DNA of 64,000 nucleotides from Onchocerca volvulus. Lineage: Eukaryota > Nematoda > Chromadorea > Rhabditida > Onchocercidae. The stretch is taken from contig HG738139.1 in assembly GCA_000499405.2 (NCBI GenBank), positions 11,122,616-11,186,615 of the forward strand. The letters are read 5' to 3'. Both the position numbers and the translations under genes were made by a program. The notes beneath the pieces are model-generated. The model saw only the letters and a list, made by a program, of their open reading frames with translations. It made no database searches and had not been told where the DNA came from. Positions 13,349 to 26,238 of this stretch are shown here, piece by piece. How positions within the stretch are numbered: the stretch's first letter is position 1; the number at the start of each line of letters is the position of its first letter.

Positions 13349-16300
13349 ATGTCTAATAGGGAAAAAATTATAGACACGATGCGAGATAGTAATGTTGAAA
13401 GCAGTGCCGAATCACCGGTAAGCGATTCAACGTATGACGTTGATACATTTTACGAAATGAAACAACGTCTGCTAGCAGAACGTACAGAAATGAAAGCTAT
13501 CGAAATGTTCCAAAAGCTGCTTTCTCATAATATGGAACACATTGACTGGTACGTTTACGAAATTACTTTTTTGCACAAAATCTCGTGGAAACCTTTTTAC
13601 TTGAAATTTCGTGGAAAATTAAGTCTTATCTTTTGTTATATCGTATCTTTTGTAGACAGAGAAAAAAAGCATTATTTATTGATATGAATAAACTGTAAAA
13701 TGTTTTACTGGTCGGCATGACTAATCAAGCCATACATTGTTTTGTTATAGATACCAGTAAAAGTTTCGGATTGCTTTGCCCGTCACCACGATTAAGCAAA
13801 AAAAAAAAAAAAAAATATTAGTAACTATTATAGATATCTAAGCATCTTTAAAACTCGTCGTTATAAGTATTTAAAGAATTCTCCACTTTTCACTGTGAGT
13901 ACACATACACACAAAAAAAAAAAACCTATCTGTCGTGGATAAATACTGCTACAATAATTTCTATATATTTTAAAATTTTAAAAGTATTTTCAGGGATGCA
14001 TTTCCAGATCTGAAAGACTTGATTATTTGTATTCTTGATACCATTGGTATAGTTTCTTTAACTGAGAAACATCAAATCCTAGTTTTAAATGGAATAAACA
14101 ATAGCCATCCAAGAGTTGTTGATATACTTGTCGATTATTACATACGACATATCGACGAAGTTTATGAAATGCTTTCCAATTCACATATTGCTGTAACAAT
14201 CGCATTTGCACGACGAATTTGTGATTTCGATTGTGCTGGATCAATAGCTGTTGTATGTTTACGCGATTTTTCTTTTTTTTTCTTTTTTTTTAAATATTGA
14301 GAAAAGTACTTTTTTTTTGAAAATTTTCCGATATGAATTATAAAGATTATAGGAGTTATGAGGATTTTGCCAAAATTTCTAGTAATCCTAAACTTTTGTT
14401 CAATATTTACCGCTAACTTGTATAAGTCAAGCAAAAAACACTAGAATTTAGATGTGCTTAAGCTCGTTTCAAGTTTCATACCTATTCAACATATGTTATG
14501 TTTTTTCACATTTGATGTATATGCACTTGACGATTCATGAAGCATAGTTTTCCTTGTGATAAGATATGCTAAACAACTTCATATGAGATAGTTTAATAAT
14601 CTTAGATTTACCATGTTTTCGAGTCAATGAAAGCCGTTGTAAAACTTCACCAAAATTGTATTTGTATGGCATTGAAGATATCTGTATATGCTTTAGATAA
14701 GAGCTGACGATTATATTTGCGGAACCAATCTATTTAATCCAGTATTTTGATAGTTCTTTTCTATTTAATCCAATATTTTGATAGTTTTTTTACAAATCAA
14801 TATCTGTTGAAATGTTTTTCAGTTATTGACACGTTTTGCATCGTTAAAATTAGTGCAAGATGAACTGTTGAATCAACTGAATTCGAATCGTGCCGAAGTT
14901 CGCTTTCGAATACACCAGGTTCATTTTTTGCAGCTTTGAAGTATTATGTCTTTAAAAAGTTTAGAAAAATGTTTAAATATATTAAGTGAATCTTACTACA
15001 CCTTAATTCGCATAAAGATCATATAAAGATCATTTAGATTATGAAGATTAAATAATTCTGTATTTGTTAACAACACAAAATGTATTCTACTGCAATCATA
15101 TTGTGAATGCGCGCATCATTCATATGGATTATAACAGAGAACTCACTTGTTTTTGAAATTTAACTTTATGTTACCGTTTCATGCGTAAAAACCATGAATG
15201 GTCAAAAACTAAATACAGAACAAGATATCAATTATAGATATTTTTCTTAAGAAATATTTTAGATTCTCGAGTTTTTCGTTTTTAAATTTTTAATTGAGAT
15301 TTTATTTCCATTGTGTTCGTTTATTCCAGGTAACAACTTTGGTGATGAAAGAAGGGGACGATTTGCATAAAATCAGGAATCTGATCGGTCGGTTGGCCGA
15401 AGAGCTTGGATCTACTGATATTTTAATCCAGATCAATGCTGTGGAAATGTTTGCGGATGGTGCTTCTCAGTTAGTTTTTTGCTTATTAGAGAAAATATAG
15501 GAATTATGTTGATGAAAAGTTGTTTTATTATTCGCCATTAAAGAATTCTTGTGTATTTTTAATCATCCGAATGTTCACCGCTATCCACTTAAATGGTCCA
15601 CTATATCTTGTGATATATTTGAATTTCAATAAAATGTGATCTTTTTTCACTTGTGAAATCGTCCATTTTAGTTTATTTGTTTCAAGTTTTCGATAATGTA
15701 GACCTCTTTCGATGTTGCTGTCTCATTAAAAATTGGAAGGTTAATTTACGGTTGATTTAGTTTCTTAGTAAGCCTTTATTTTAGATTAAAAAAAGAAAAC
15801 TTTAAGTTTGACAAAGCATATTTATGTTCTTTATTTCCATATTATTTTCATTCTTTTTAAATTAAATGATCTTTTTCTTTAGAAAGGCATCGACTGCAAA
15901 ATATTTATTGTCGACAGGGATTGTTGATCATCTCAACAGATTGTTTATTCAGTGCACGGATCAGCCAGACACAGGTTTTCTCTATCCTGGTATATTTTCT
16001 GATATATTGCATTAACGATTTTTTTGGTATATTACATTTGCATTTTTGGTATACATTTATAATTTTATTACCACATTTTCGCCGAAAGTAATCGTTCTAA
16101 AATTTCAATATTAAGATATGAATTATTAAAAAAAGGTTTGAGAGATGCGAAGATGTCCTTAACTTTAGCTAATTTTTTATATAATTTTCATCTGGTTATC
16201 TTTTTTACATCTTTTTTACAGCTCTTATAAAATTTTTTGGACATCTTTCTGTGTCAAATGTGGAATGTTTGCCTCAATTCCCGAAATTTTTGGATTCACT

Positions 16301-18176
16301 ATTTGATTTGATTTATCACTTTGATCGATTGGACGCTTCATTACGTCTTCTGGCATTTGATACGCTTGCCGCTGTGGGGTCAACCGATTGTGCAAAAAAA
16401 TTTCTGGATAGACAACACAATAATTGTAGTAAATTTTTGCCGATTTTTTGCTTGATTTTGATTGCCAAAAATTTGGAAATTTAGAAATATACTTGTTTTA
16501 AAATTTATTATTATTTTTCATTGTTAATGTGAAAAATGGGTGGTCGAATCTTGTCATTAATTAGAGAGTTGAATAGTGAATTCCGAATAATAAAATGAAA
16601 CCATATTATCAGATTTTTGGAAATGAATCGTCTTGAATCCTCATTGTATTGCTAACAGATCTTTTGTTTCTAGCACAATGTGACATGAGGAGAGCAATGA
16701 ATGCATTTGGTGTGGCCATTGCGAGTGGACCACTTGATTTGCGAGTACGACATATTAATGCTTTATCAATGATGTTGGAAGTCAAAAATGAAGCTAAGGT
16801 AATGATGCATTTGTTTATTCGGGATATTGGTCTCTATAATTTGAATTATAATGGGAAATACTAGATGCCACTTGGATATTTTCTTTTTTGAATTTAGTGT
16901 TTAGTTAATTTTCTTTTTGTAATTTTTATTTTTTTTCTTTTTTTTTTATGGAAATTTTTATTCTGATGTCATACTCATTACTTTGAATATAAAGAACGCT
17001 TTGGAAATGTTGACAGTCGCTATTGAAATAGTTAGGGAATATCTAGGAAGATTTAATTTTTCAATACACAAATGTTGATAAATGGGTTTTTGAAACCTTC
17101 AAATTATTTCATTAGCGATTATCAGCATCGTTGATGAATAAGTTTAATAAGAGATTAGAAATCAAGAAGTGGTACTGTATCGATGATGCTGTATTCCACG
17201 ATTTTTTCAAAATCTCGGAAAGTTTTTTTGCTTTTATATAACTTCAGTTGTTGATATAATAGTCAATTGAAGATATAAATACAGAAAATATTAAATTCAG
17301 TTCAAAAAAAATTGGGTTTAAGAAATCTTCAAATGACTTGTCTATATTTGTAGGATGCTGGCGCAGATGCAATCGCACAGAAGTGGTTCAACTGGCTCGG
17401 TGAGACATTTCCATCAGTTGTAATTTCTTATCTAAGCAAGCCATTTAATGATGTTCGAATATCATCGTTACGATTACTTCTGGCACTTTTCGATCATCCG
17501 TGGGCAATTCGCATATTCTATTTCTCTGCCGGGTTTGTTTTTATCAAATTGAATCGATATTACTGCACTGATTTATGACATTTCATGAAAATCAAACTTC
17601 TAAGCATTGACTTTTGGTGTTTATGTATATTATCTGATTTAACTGTATCCGCTGCGTGGTTATTATTGAACAAAATGCAATGTCCAGAACATGATGGTCC
17701 GTAAGATAATCTTGTTTAAATCAAGATTGCTTCAGTGGCATTCAGGATATCTTAGTGTTATTAAAAATGTCGTTATTATCTTAGCATTATTAAAAGTATC
17801 TTGGTAATACTCAGAACCTCCACTTAATATAGAAATTCAGTGCATCGTTTTACAAAATTAAATATAAATCACGCTGGATTTAACAGAGTGTTCAAAACAT
17901 TTCAAACTCTTCTTAACGAATGACATTTAAAGTGACGCAAGATTTTAAAGTATATATTGTAATGATATATTTTACAGCTTCCTGATATCTATCTTAAATC
18001 GAAGTACTGAAAACAATGCCGAGGGTAAGCAGTGTAAATATGATGTCATTTGTAAACTTATTGATAGCGCAGATTCGGCCATTTCGCCAGAAGATATGAT
18101 CAGGCTAAAAATGTATCGTCGTGAAGGAGCATTTTATGTTGAAAGAAATCCACAGGTTGATATGGAAAACGATTAA
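13349..18176 (+). CDS. PSMD5: 26S proteasome non-ATPase regulatory subunit 5 homologue (PSMD5/S5b, proteasome base assembly chaperone)
   Basis: Nine exons (13349-13548, 13994-14252, 14823-14918, 15330-15469, 15883-15974, 16222-16425, 16674-16798, 17354-17532, 17978-18176) join without a phase break to 497 residues; human PSMD5 has about 504. The product is all helical-looking, as expected for this HEAT/armadillo-repeat family. Recognisable stretches include LIICILDTIG, INAVEMFADGAS, RLLAFDTLAAVGST, ISSLRLLLALFDHPWA and the C-terminal YRREGAFYVE, which lies at the place of a similar REG-F/Y-YV motif in animal PSMD5. In animals PSMD5 binds the ATPase PSMC2 (Rpt1) and helps assemble the proteasome base, then leaves before the mature 26S particle forms. 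The start is the first ATG in the open frame after the acceptor at 13,208. The exon 4 donor (15,469) and exon 7 acceptor (16,674, with 16,659 as an alternative) are the least certain joints. Family assignment is by recalled motifs and length, not a search. Confidence 0.85.
14730..14791 (+). repeat. Two tandem 31-bp units in a PSMD5 intron
   Basis: CTATTTAATCCAGTATTTTG... starting at 14,730 is repeated from 14,761 with one or two differences. It lies about 30 nt before the acceptor of the third PSMD5 exon, so it may include part of the polypyrimidine tract or branch region. Confidence 0.7.
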
Positions 18177-19096
18177 TTTTAAAGATTTCGTATTTTTTAT
18201 TGTTCTAGCAGAATTGCAATATATGATGTTAGCTTTATCATTTATATTTTTTGCTTTATTTTTCATTGTAAATTGCTGCTAGTTTTTCGTTGCAAAATAT
18301 TTTTTTGATATTTAATTTTAAATTTTAGTTTCGTTTCAAATGTTGATCGTGTTGAATTTTATACTTATATAACTTTAGAGTATCCCATTAATTCCTTCTG
18401 ATGCTCAACAACAATTCTTTTCTATATTTAAATGATTTTAAGGTATCTTGAAAACTGCTGCATAATTCCAGAGCATTTTTGAAATTATATAGTGAATTTA
18501 AAACACTTTCTGATTGCATGAAATGCCCTAAAGTTTACAAATTACTTTGAGGACTCTAAGGCAAATTCCAGATACCTCTACAGTTTCAGCTTTCTAAGTT
18601 GTTAAGAAAGATCTGCAATGATCAGAATAAATTTTGTTTTGTATACAGTTGAATAGTTGTTTTCTTTTTTTTGGACATTTATTTTGTTATTTTCATTTAT
18701 TTTCTGTGCATAATATCAGGAAGAACTGCGACAATCATTATTGTAATAATAAATTATTTCCAAATAAATGCTTATTTCATATCTCGAAATGACAGTGAAT
18801 AATCTTCCTGTAAGATATTATCTTTAAAAATGTTACCTTCTTCAAAATTATGCTTTTTTTAACTCTCAAGTAATCTCTCAATTCGAATATTATTTGAGAG
18901 GATTTTATATAAAAGATTACATGGCTTCCACCTTGACTGGTGCTTTTTTTTTTTCCTTTTATATTGACAAAAAAAGAAAGCTTATTGACAAGCTATTAGT
19001 TAAATTTGTGCTGAATGACATTTTTTCAGGTAATGCTTTTCGAATTATATGATGTTCTGAAGAATGATTGACTCATGAAGCTTTCTTTATTCGTAG

Positions 19097-19339
19097 AACA
19101 GTAAGGTGGAGGAAATCGTACCGAATGGTGTTTATATTTTTGTAGATCATTTAGAAATGGCATACACAACAAATTGGGAAAATTGTGGTAGGTTTCTTTT
19201 AATTAATCTGTATTTATAAAAAGCCTCATTTTATAATATTTTGGCAGGAATTTGTAGCGAAATAAAAAATGAATTTCTGTCGAATGGAACTAGTATTTTC
19301 TTTGATTTGAAAAGCAATCGATTTCTTCCCTTTGTTTGA
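19097..19339 (+). other. Possible alternative 3' exons of the PSMD5 gene
   Basis: If the last PSMD5 exon is spliced at CAG|GTTGAT (18,155) instead of being read to the stop at 18,176, two downstream exons join in phase. They are 19097-19187 (acceptor TTCGTAG, 30 codons) and 19248-19339 (acceptor TTGGCAG, 30 codons including stop), separated by a 60-nt intron. The result is a C-terminus about 55 residues longer, ending in RFLPFV. The short form matches the animal family better, so this may be an isoform or chance. Confidence 0.3.
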
Positions 19340-20295
19340 GAATAACCATTGTTAGATGAAATGTCAACAGCTGATCGTTAATGATGGTGTTAATAATCAT
19401 GATGGTGATGATGATAATGTTTGGTTGGCAATGCCGACATTCTAGTATTAAGTAGACAATTATGGTGAGATGATATTGTTGTAGAAGATGAGAGATGTAG
19501 AGAATATTTGTATGGTAGTGTGTTGAATACATTCTGCAGTTTAAGAGCAGAAGCAAAAGCAATCATAATTTGAGCAATCAACCAAGTAACCAGTAGTAAT
19601 TCTCTTATTTGTTGAGCAATGAAGGACATACGAGAAATATTAAAGAGAGAAGATAATGGAGAGAAAAGATGAATAAAAGGATATAATAGATGTAGTTAAA
19701 TATGTCTCGAACTCTCCTATATCATCCAACTCCACCCTATCTTATTGATTGCTAGACATTTGTTTGTTGTGTATGTTCTGTGATGGTAATCGTCATTTGA
19801 TGTTGTTTATTTGCCTTACAGTTAACAAATAGAAATATCCGTCGACTAGTTATTTGCATTCATTCATCATATATATCATTGGTTTTCAAATAAATTTTTC
19901 ATTGTCAATGTTGATAATTCAATCATTTTAGTTTGAGATTTCCGAAATTTTTTGCAAAATTTAACAGATGGAGAAATAACAATTATTAGGATTATACTGG
20001 AATTATAGATATGTATGAAATGTGTGAAATAGCAGGTTGAAATTATTGAAGCATGATTATTAAGTAGCTGATAATTTTAAAAAAGTCATTAAACTATGAA
20101 TCTATTACTGAAAATGGATGATGGATGTCTTCATTCGGAGTCATGCTAAATAGTTAGAGAGTTATGGTGTTATTTTGCCATCCGTTATTCGGAGTATTGT
20201 CTTACGTTGCGAGGTCAATTTTTCTTTTGATTTCTTATTAAATGAGTTTTGTGATATTTTCGATGTCCAATTTAGAGTTTTTGTGAAATAAAAGA
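19340..20295. other. Spacer between PSMD5 and MADF-BESS genes with GATGRTG simple repeats
   Basis: GATGRTG/GATGATAATG-type simple sequence lies at 19,380-19,425. A purine-rich block (GAGAGAAGATAATGGAGAG-like) follows at about 19,590-19,690, then ordinary AT-rich sequence. This is the likely promoter and 5' UTR of the gene starting at 20,296. A possible acceptor (AATTTAG) lies about 20 nt before that ATG. Confidence 0.4.
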
Positions 20296-23200
20296 ATGAT
20301 GGTCGACATCAATGATACCAGCATCGTAGGATCCAGAGAGATCAAACAGGAGGAGGTGAAAGAGATATCGAAAACAGAAAGGGGATTAACATTGAAACGA
20401 GCGATTGACGAAGTAGCTGGACAAATTAATTGTGACGAACAGCTTAAACGTTGGTTTTATCATTTTGTAAATCATAATAGAAGTTTTAGTATTGCTACCA
20501 TGAATCGATTTTGATTGGATATACACTTTTTCCAGGTTGTAAAATTAAAATTGACGATGGCATTGAAGATCTATCCGAAATATGTGCCAATGATGTACTT
20601 TTTCCCCTGGAACCAACTACAAGTCATTCTGTAACAGTGAACTGCGAGGTATGAGTTACATGTATTTATTGATTTAATTATCCGAAGCGATTCTGACGTT
20701 CCAATCGATCATCTGATTTTGGTATAGGAGCGAAAAACTAATCGAATAATCTAATAGCTGGTTCCTCTTAAATTTTCGTCAGGATAGCTGGAGTACGTAA
20801 TGAAACAGTTATATTTAGTAAAGCGAATGATTAGAGAAATTCAACCTAAATTTAAAATAATTTTCAATGAATATGACATCTCATTTTCTTGAATGAAGCG
20901 TAGATATTGAATGTGTGCACCAAGTGGACAAGAAGGAATTATGTACAGTTTTTATGAAACCGTAAATTGGGAGGAATATTGTACTGAATAATTAAATTTT
21001 CTAAAAAGCCCGCACACTTTCAAAAAATGATTAAACTAGATGGTCCGAGATAGAATATAGCTTTATATTAGTGATACAAGCTGTTGCATTAATGCTTGCA
21101 AATTAAAAAAAAATTAACACATTCCATAGTGTGATTGAAAGGGAGGAGAACAAATCGCACTGGTATAGATATAAAAATCAACTGTAGTACTTTAGGGAAA
21201 AATTCTTCTTTTTCAGGATGGTACTATTTTAACCGATGTTGGTGGAAAGATTCCAATGTCCACGAAGTCAGCTAATTTGCGACATGTGCTTGTTTTCAAA
21301 GGTTCTTATAATTTCATTATTGCGATATCATTTTTATTACTTTTATAATACTTCTTTATATAGATCTGATAATTATATGAATCTCCTTTCTCCTTTAACA
21401 ATAACTCTTTTGAATCTTTTTTTTTTTTTTAATTTTCAGCAGAAGCAAATAGGTAATTGATTTTGCAGGTTCCGAAATGGAATATTTCCTAAATTTAGTT
21501 CGTCGTAATGAGATACTCTGGGATGGTAGTTTTGAAGAATATCACACACGGACGAACAAAAAGAAGCAAGCTTGGGAGAGAATTGCTGCAGAGATGTCAA
21601 ACGATTTGAAACAAGTTGATGGTATTGAATTTTAATATCAGTTTAAATGATTTAGATTTTTAGCAGATTTCAGTAATAATATACGTCTTTTGTTTCCTTT
21701 TTTATTCAGTTCTATTCTGATCTTTTCTTTATTTTGGTCTTCGTTCCAAATCTTTTCGCTTGCATCTAGTTTTATGCTGTTAGTCCTGATTACCGCCATG
21801 CATAATATTCGTATGGAATACCAATATCAGATTAATTGTTTGTTCTCTATTTTAAGATTTGCAAGAATAAGTATTTATGAGGTATAGTACGTCTAATTAC
21901 TTAATAGAAAATTTTTGCAGAAGTCACGCATGCTATAAATGTTCCATGCAATAAAAAGAATTAAAGTTATGGTCATGAAACATCTTGCAAAGAATCTTTA
22001 CTCAAGAAAATATATGATCTCTGAGTTAAGAGAATTGAAGAAATATGATCGGATGTATATAAATATAATTAAATCACTTGAGGCTTATAATTCATTTAAT
22101 CAAATTTGAGATTTCCGGAGGACTGTCTATCCACGAAAAATTTCCTTATTCATTATGTAATGCTCATGTTGTAGAGGAAACATGTCGAAAAATATGGCTG
22201 CAGTTGCGGCGATCCTATGCCAATGAAAAACGACAGCAAAAGCTGAATTCTGGCGCAAGGACAACCAGAAATTGTAAGTATCGACGATATTTCGATGCAA
22301 TGAAATTTCTAGATGGTGTCATGGAAGAGGAATTTACTCGGTACGTTTCATATACTACAAGATGACAAAAATAATATTATGAGATTTTTTGAATTTTTTC
22401 ATGTTTTGTAAGAGAGATTTGCAAAACAATTTAGGAATCAACATCATTTAAACTTATTCATGTGTTTCACAATTTCTAAATATACTCAAATACTTAAATA
22501 AATATTTGAATGTCTAGATTCAAATCTAATTAAGTTTGGCTGTCGTAGGTCCAAATAAATTCAAATGGATAAATGTTTAAATAAATATACAGATCCGAAA
22601 ACTAAAAAAGTTTTTTCTTTTTTTCCAGTAATATAAGCGCCTTAAATTTAAGTAATTAATTTGAATGGAGGTAAATGAGCATCTTTGAGATTTTTTCACA
22701 ATTTTCGACTTATTTTGAATTTGTTATCGAATATGTTTGTGAAAAAAAAAGAAAAAAAAATGAGGTTTTTACTATAATTATTGAGTTCTGCTAAATATGC
22801 AAACTTCTTTTTGTTTTCAGTGATAATTTTTTCATATCAGAACCAGAAGGTGGAAAATCATGTAGAAACAGTCCTGCTCCAGAGCCAGGGATTGCTAAGA
22901 AAGGTATTATAGACAACATTCGAAAATCCGGAAATGGTTTTTTCATTATTCTTGTCGAGAATTTAAAAGAAAGAAAACTTTTAATTTGAAATGACAATTA
23001 ATGACTTACGTTTGTAGTCGTGAGTAATTGTGCTGCTTGACCATTCGAATTTATTTGAACTATTATTCTTGCCCAATAAATACAGATACAGAACTAGAAA
23101 CTGAATTAAATTGCAGTTGATCCTATTGGCGGGTTGATATAATTACTAGGCTTTTTTGAATATTGAAGAAACAAGGCGAAAACTTCGGGCGTGGTCTTTT

Positions 23201-23943
23201 TGAGTCCACGAAAACTTCTCCCAGTTGTCTCCCTTTTTTGGGATAAGTAAAAAACCAATAACTGAGCGCAGTGCCAAAAAAACAGTAACACACCATGATG
23301 AAATACAGTCGTCTCCTCCCATTTGGAATAAGTGGGTTGCTAACAAAATTTCATTAAGGAAGCACAACATTCATTAAATGAATGATTGATTAAACCGAAT
23401 GACAATAATGATTGAATTATGCAACTGGTATCATGAAGTTTCTCGGAATTTCCGACAATTCTATTATATTTTCCGTTGAATGTTATTTATAAATTACTGT
23501 TATTGATCGATTATTTATATGAAGAATAAGTTTCGGATAATTATTGGACTTAATTAGTTACTTTTTTTGCTTCGTCATTATATATTTATTTCGCACGAAT
23601 TTTTTTAGATGTCCGCAAGGAAGTTGCAATAAAAAAAGACGTCAGTACTTCGAAAGTGATTGATACGATTGCTTTACTTGCACACCAATTGCAAGATCAA
23701 GGAAATGAATCACCGGCTGAGATGACACAAGCAGTGCAGCAACCAGCACAACCATTAAAATCACCAAAAACAAATGATTCCTCTGTCATTAATGCTGCGG
23801 CACTTACAGAACAACAGTTTTACCAGCAGTTGCAGACCTGCTTTTTTATGCTAACACCTGAAAAGCAGGTGATTTTGCAACGCGATATCATGAAATTTGC
23901 ATTCAGAAAAACGAATCAATTGATGGATGATGCTGGTCTCTAG
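20296..23943 (+). CDS. MADF-BESS domain protein, probable DNA-binding transcriptional regulator
   Basis: Seven exons (20296-20482, 20536-20648, 21217-21301, 21469-21621, 22175-22340, 22821-22903, 23609-23943) join in phase to 373 residues. Residues about 1-128 are a polar, partly acidic region of no known family. A MADF domain (a Myb/SANT-like helix-turn-helix) spans about 130-235. It begins FLNLVRRNEILWD, has the conserved KKKQAWERIA helix, and the third helix CRKIWLQLRRSYANEK is followed by KYRRYFDAMKFLD. A Gln/Pro-rich linker follows. The C-terminal motif at about 333-361 (FYQQLQ...LTPEKQVILQRDI) fits the BESS protein-interaction motif that often accompanies MADF. Such proteins act in the nucleus on promoters, as activators or repressors; the targets here are unknown. 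The exon 1 donor (GTTTTA) was chosen because it is the only one giving the right phase. A long AT-rich stretch follows, with AATAAA-like words but no single clear poly(A) site. The gene is on the same strand as PSMD5, about 2.1 kb downstream. Confidence 0.82.
23108..23370. other. GC-richer island inside the last intron of the MADF-BESS gene
   Basis: About 260 nt with visibly higher GC than the rest of the 705-nt intron, without homopolymers longer than seven. All long open frames are on the minus strand and overlap in different frames. The composition suggests recently inserted or captured DNA, or a conserved intronic element. I recognise no family in it. Confidence 0.35.
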
Positions 23944-25713
23944 TCTTTGGCTCTTCTTGGTATCATTACTTTTATTTAATCCGAAATCAACATATTGAAT
24001 TTAATCTAATAAGTTATGCTCTGACTTGTGACTTTTGTAAAACTCATCCCTATGTGTACTTTAATAAGCCGATCAGTTGCTGCTGCAGATCATAGAGCAT
24101 CTGAATCGAAGACTGTGGTATCTATTCCTCATTTAGAATGCCATCGTATAAATTTTACATTGGTTCTACTGCAAAGTCCAATAGTTAAATATTAAAATTA
24201 TAAATATTTAAAACTTTCACAATAATTTATGCTCGTATTGTACAGGAAATACAATCGCATTCTCGATATTATTCGTGCTGATTTTTTGGTTAAAAAAAAA
24301 AACTTTTCGATTGCTAACATTCTTTTATTTTTACTCGCATGTATGAAAACAATACCAAGTTCTGTAATACGATTCATCATTCCGGAGAAACACTAATTAT
24401 TAGAGGAAAATGGGAAAAATCGCTGTTGTAATGATTTTTGGTATATTTTATTTCTTTCAGAGTGCAATGCATCATTTCTCTGTCATTGTTTTTCATCATT
24501 TTTACATTCTTGTGATATTTATTGTAATGGTATATGGATTATTTATGGGTTTCAGCAGTCTTTATTTGATTTAAAGAATAAGGATATGAGATGTTATTAT
24601 GGTAGACTTTTTTTATATTAAAGGAAGGATTAACAAGATTATACCAGAACTACCAATCCGGATACCGATCCGAAATTGAGTACCATTGATCAAAAAAAAA
24701 AAAAAAAAATGTTAATGATGAAAGAATAAAGTGCGGACCCGTTTAATTTAAATAGAAAACCGAACATTCCTTTCGAAATATTGCTATTGTGTTTTGAACC
24801 TTTTTTATGTGTAAAAGAAGGGACAAAAATTTTTTGAATATTACAAAATGATTAATTTCGCATCATATCTTGATTATAAATTAGTTTAAGCTCCTAGAAA
24901 CTGTGTTTATTATTTGAGAATAGTTCAGGATTTCGTGGTAGCTAAGCCAGTCTTCAATACTGTCGGAAAACTATATGCCACATTTTATTTCAGGAAGCCA
25001 TGTTGATTGTGATCTTCTTTCAGGATTAGTCAGAACTTCTAGGAACTGTTAAATTACCAATTCATAGGATCAATTCATGTTATTGTTTTTTTTCCACAAA
25101 GAAGATCAAAATTTTGATATATGACGAAGTTCGGTCAGGTTTCTGGATATTACATTGTCGCGATGAATTTCTGTGGACATTTCAAGTATTTGTAGTGCAG
25201 GAGAAAGTTACTGCGAATTATGTTGGGTCGTAAATTATAAGATGTTGAACGCGAGTTAGATAATTTTGATGTTAGAATGCGGATCACTTTTAGATAGCGC
25301 TCTTGACTAGCATTTGAATATCATCTGCCAAAGATATCAAGACTAATGGTTGTGTTTGATTACAAGAAGCATGTCTGGGAAAATTGCGATAATGGTTTAA
25401 TTGAGTAATTTCATTACCATGAATCCTAAATTTAATGGATGATAATTTGGCTCGAACATCTATAATCCGTGTTTTTTTCCAGAAACTTCACTAGAAATCC
25501 TAAAAAACCAATGATCAGTTAGCTCTGTTTACGAATTTTAGGACAACACTTGGGAAAAGTCGATTTTACAAGCTGGAATTCGAACCACAATACACATCAT
25601 TAAAAGCGTTGCAAGATGTATTAGAATAGGAGTTGTTAAACATTGACGCAGGAAAGATTAGATATTTTCATTACTTTTTTAAATTGAATTTCATTTAAAT
25701 TTTAAATAAATTA
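23944..25713. other. Intergenic region, 3' of MADF-BESS, possibly with decayed retroelement sequence
   Basis: 23,944-24,760 is AT-rich and includes AATAAA at about 24,724-24,729. From about 24,890 to 25,640 the sequence has fewer homopolymers and more even composition. It holds short plus-strand open stretches separated by stops, for example about 45 codons ending near 25,230 and about 28 codons ending at 25,629. They lie immediately upstream of an LTR-like sequence, so they could be remnants of a retroelement coding region. No diagnostic motif was identified. Confidence 0.3.
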
Positions 25714-26185
25714 TGAAAATGGATCTGGTAGCTCTGAATTTGTAGTCTGAATTGAAGATTGTTTCTTCTTGCTGTTGTGGCTCGACTAGGTCAGCAGTAT
25801 GCTTTATTAAGTTTATACAATATTATGCACAATTATACGATATACAGTCATCAGTATAGATTGGACTACTACGATCTGGTAGTATGAAGAAGAACTTAGA
25901 TATTTCGCTTATACAATAGTAAGGATTAAATGAACAATACACGGTAAATAATAAAAGATAATAACAGTCATTTGAACGTTACATTATCGCACTTTCACTC
26001 TGTGACTGTCTTTTTCTTTCCACCATTGCTACTGCTCCTGTGAATTGTCTCTCGTGCCGTTAAAACCGTCTTCGAAACTGAATTGAAAGTGAACTGCTTC
26101 TGGTAGTGATCTTGAAAGCACAGATCTCTGTTGAATTGAAAAGCTCTTTTTTATATGGATAATTCTTGGTCTTGATTGCGAATCG
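25714..26185 (+). mobile_element. LTR-like repeat, copy 1 (partial, interrupted)
   Basis: It shares a string of words in the same order with the sequences at 35,976 and 51,603: TTGTGGCTCGACTAGGTCAGCA near the start, then AATGAACAATACACGGTAAATA, the CTGTGACTGTC block, TGAACTG, CTGATCTTGAAA and TTTTTATATGGATAATTCTTGG. Similarity stops at about 26,185, where a TA-rich hairpin begins. The left end is set by alignment to copy 3 and is approximate. The orientation is given as the direction in which a coding-like remnant follows. Confidence 0.55.
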
Positions 26186-26205
26186 AGATGAGCTACCCAG
26201 ATGAG

Positions 26206-26238
<33 letters not shown>

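Noticed and set aside
12951..13349. Open frame of 132 codons upstream of PSMD5
   Set aside because: It crosses the polypyrimidine tract and acceptor at 13,208, its 3' part is Ser/Leu/Phe low-complexity translation of that tract, and it is out of frame with PSMD5.
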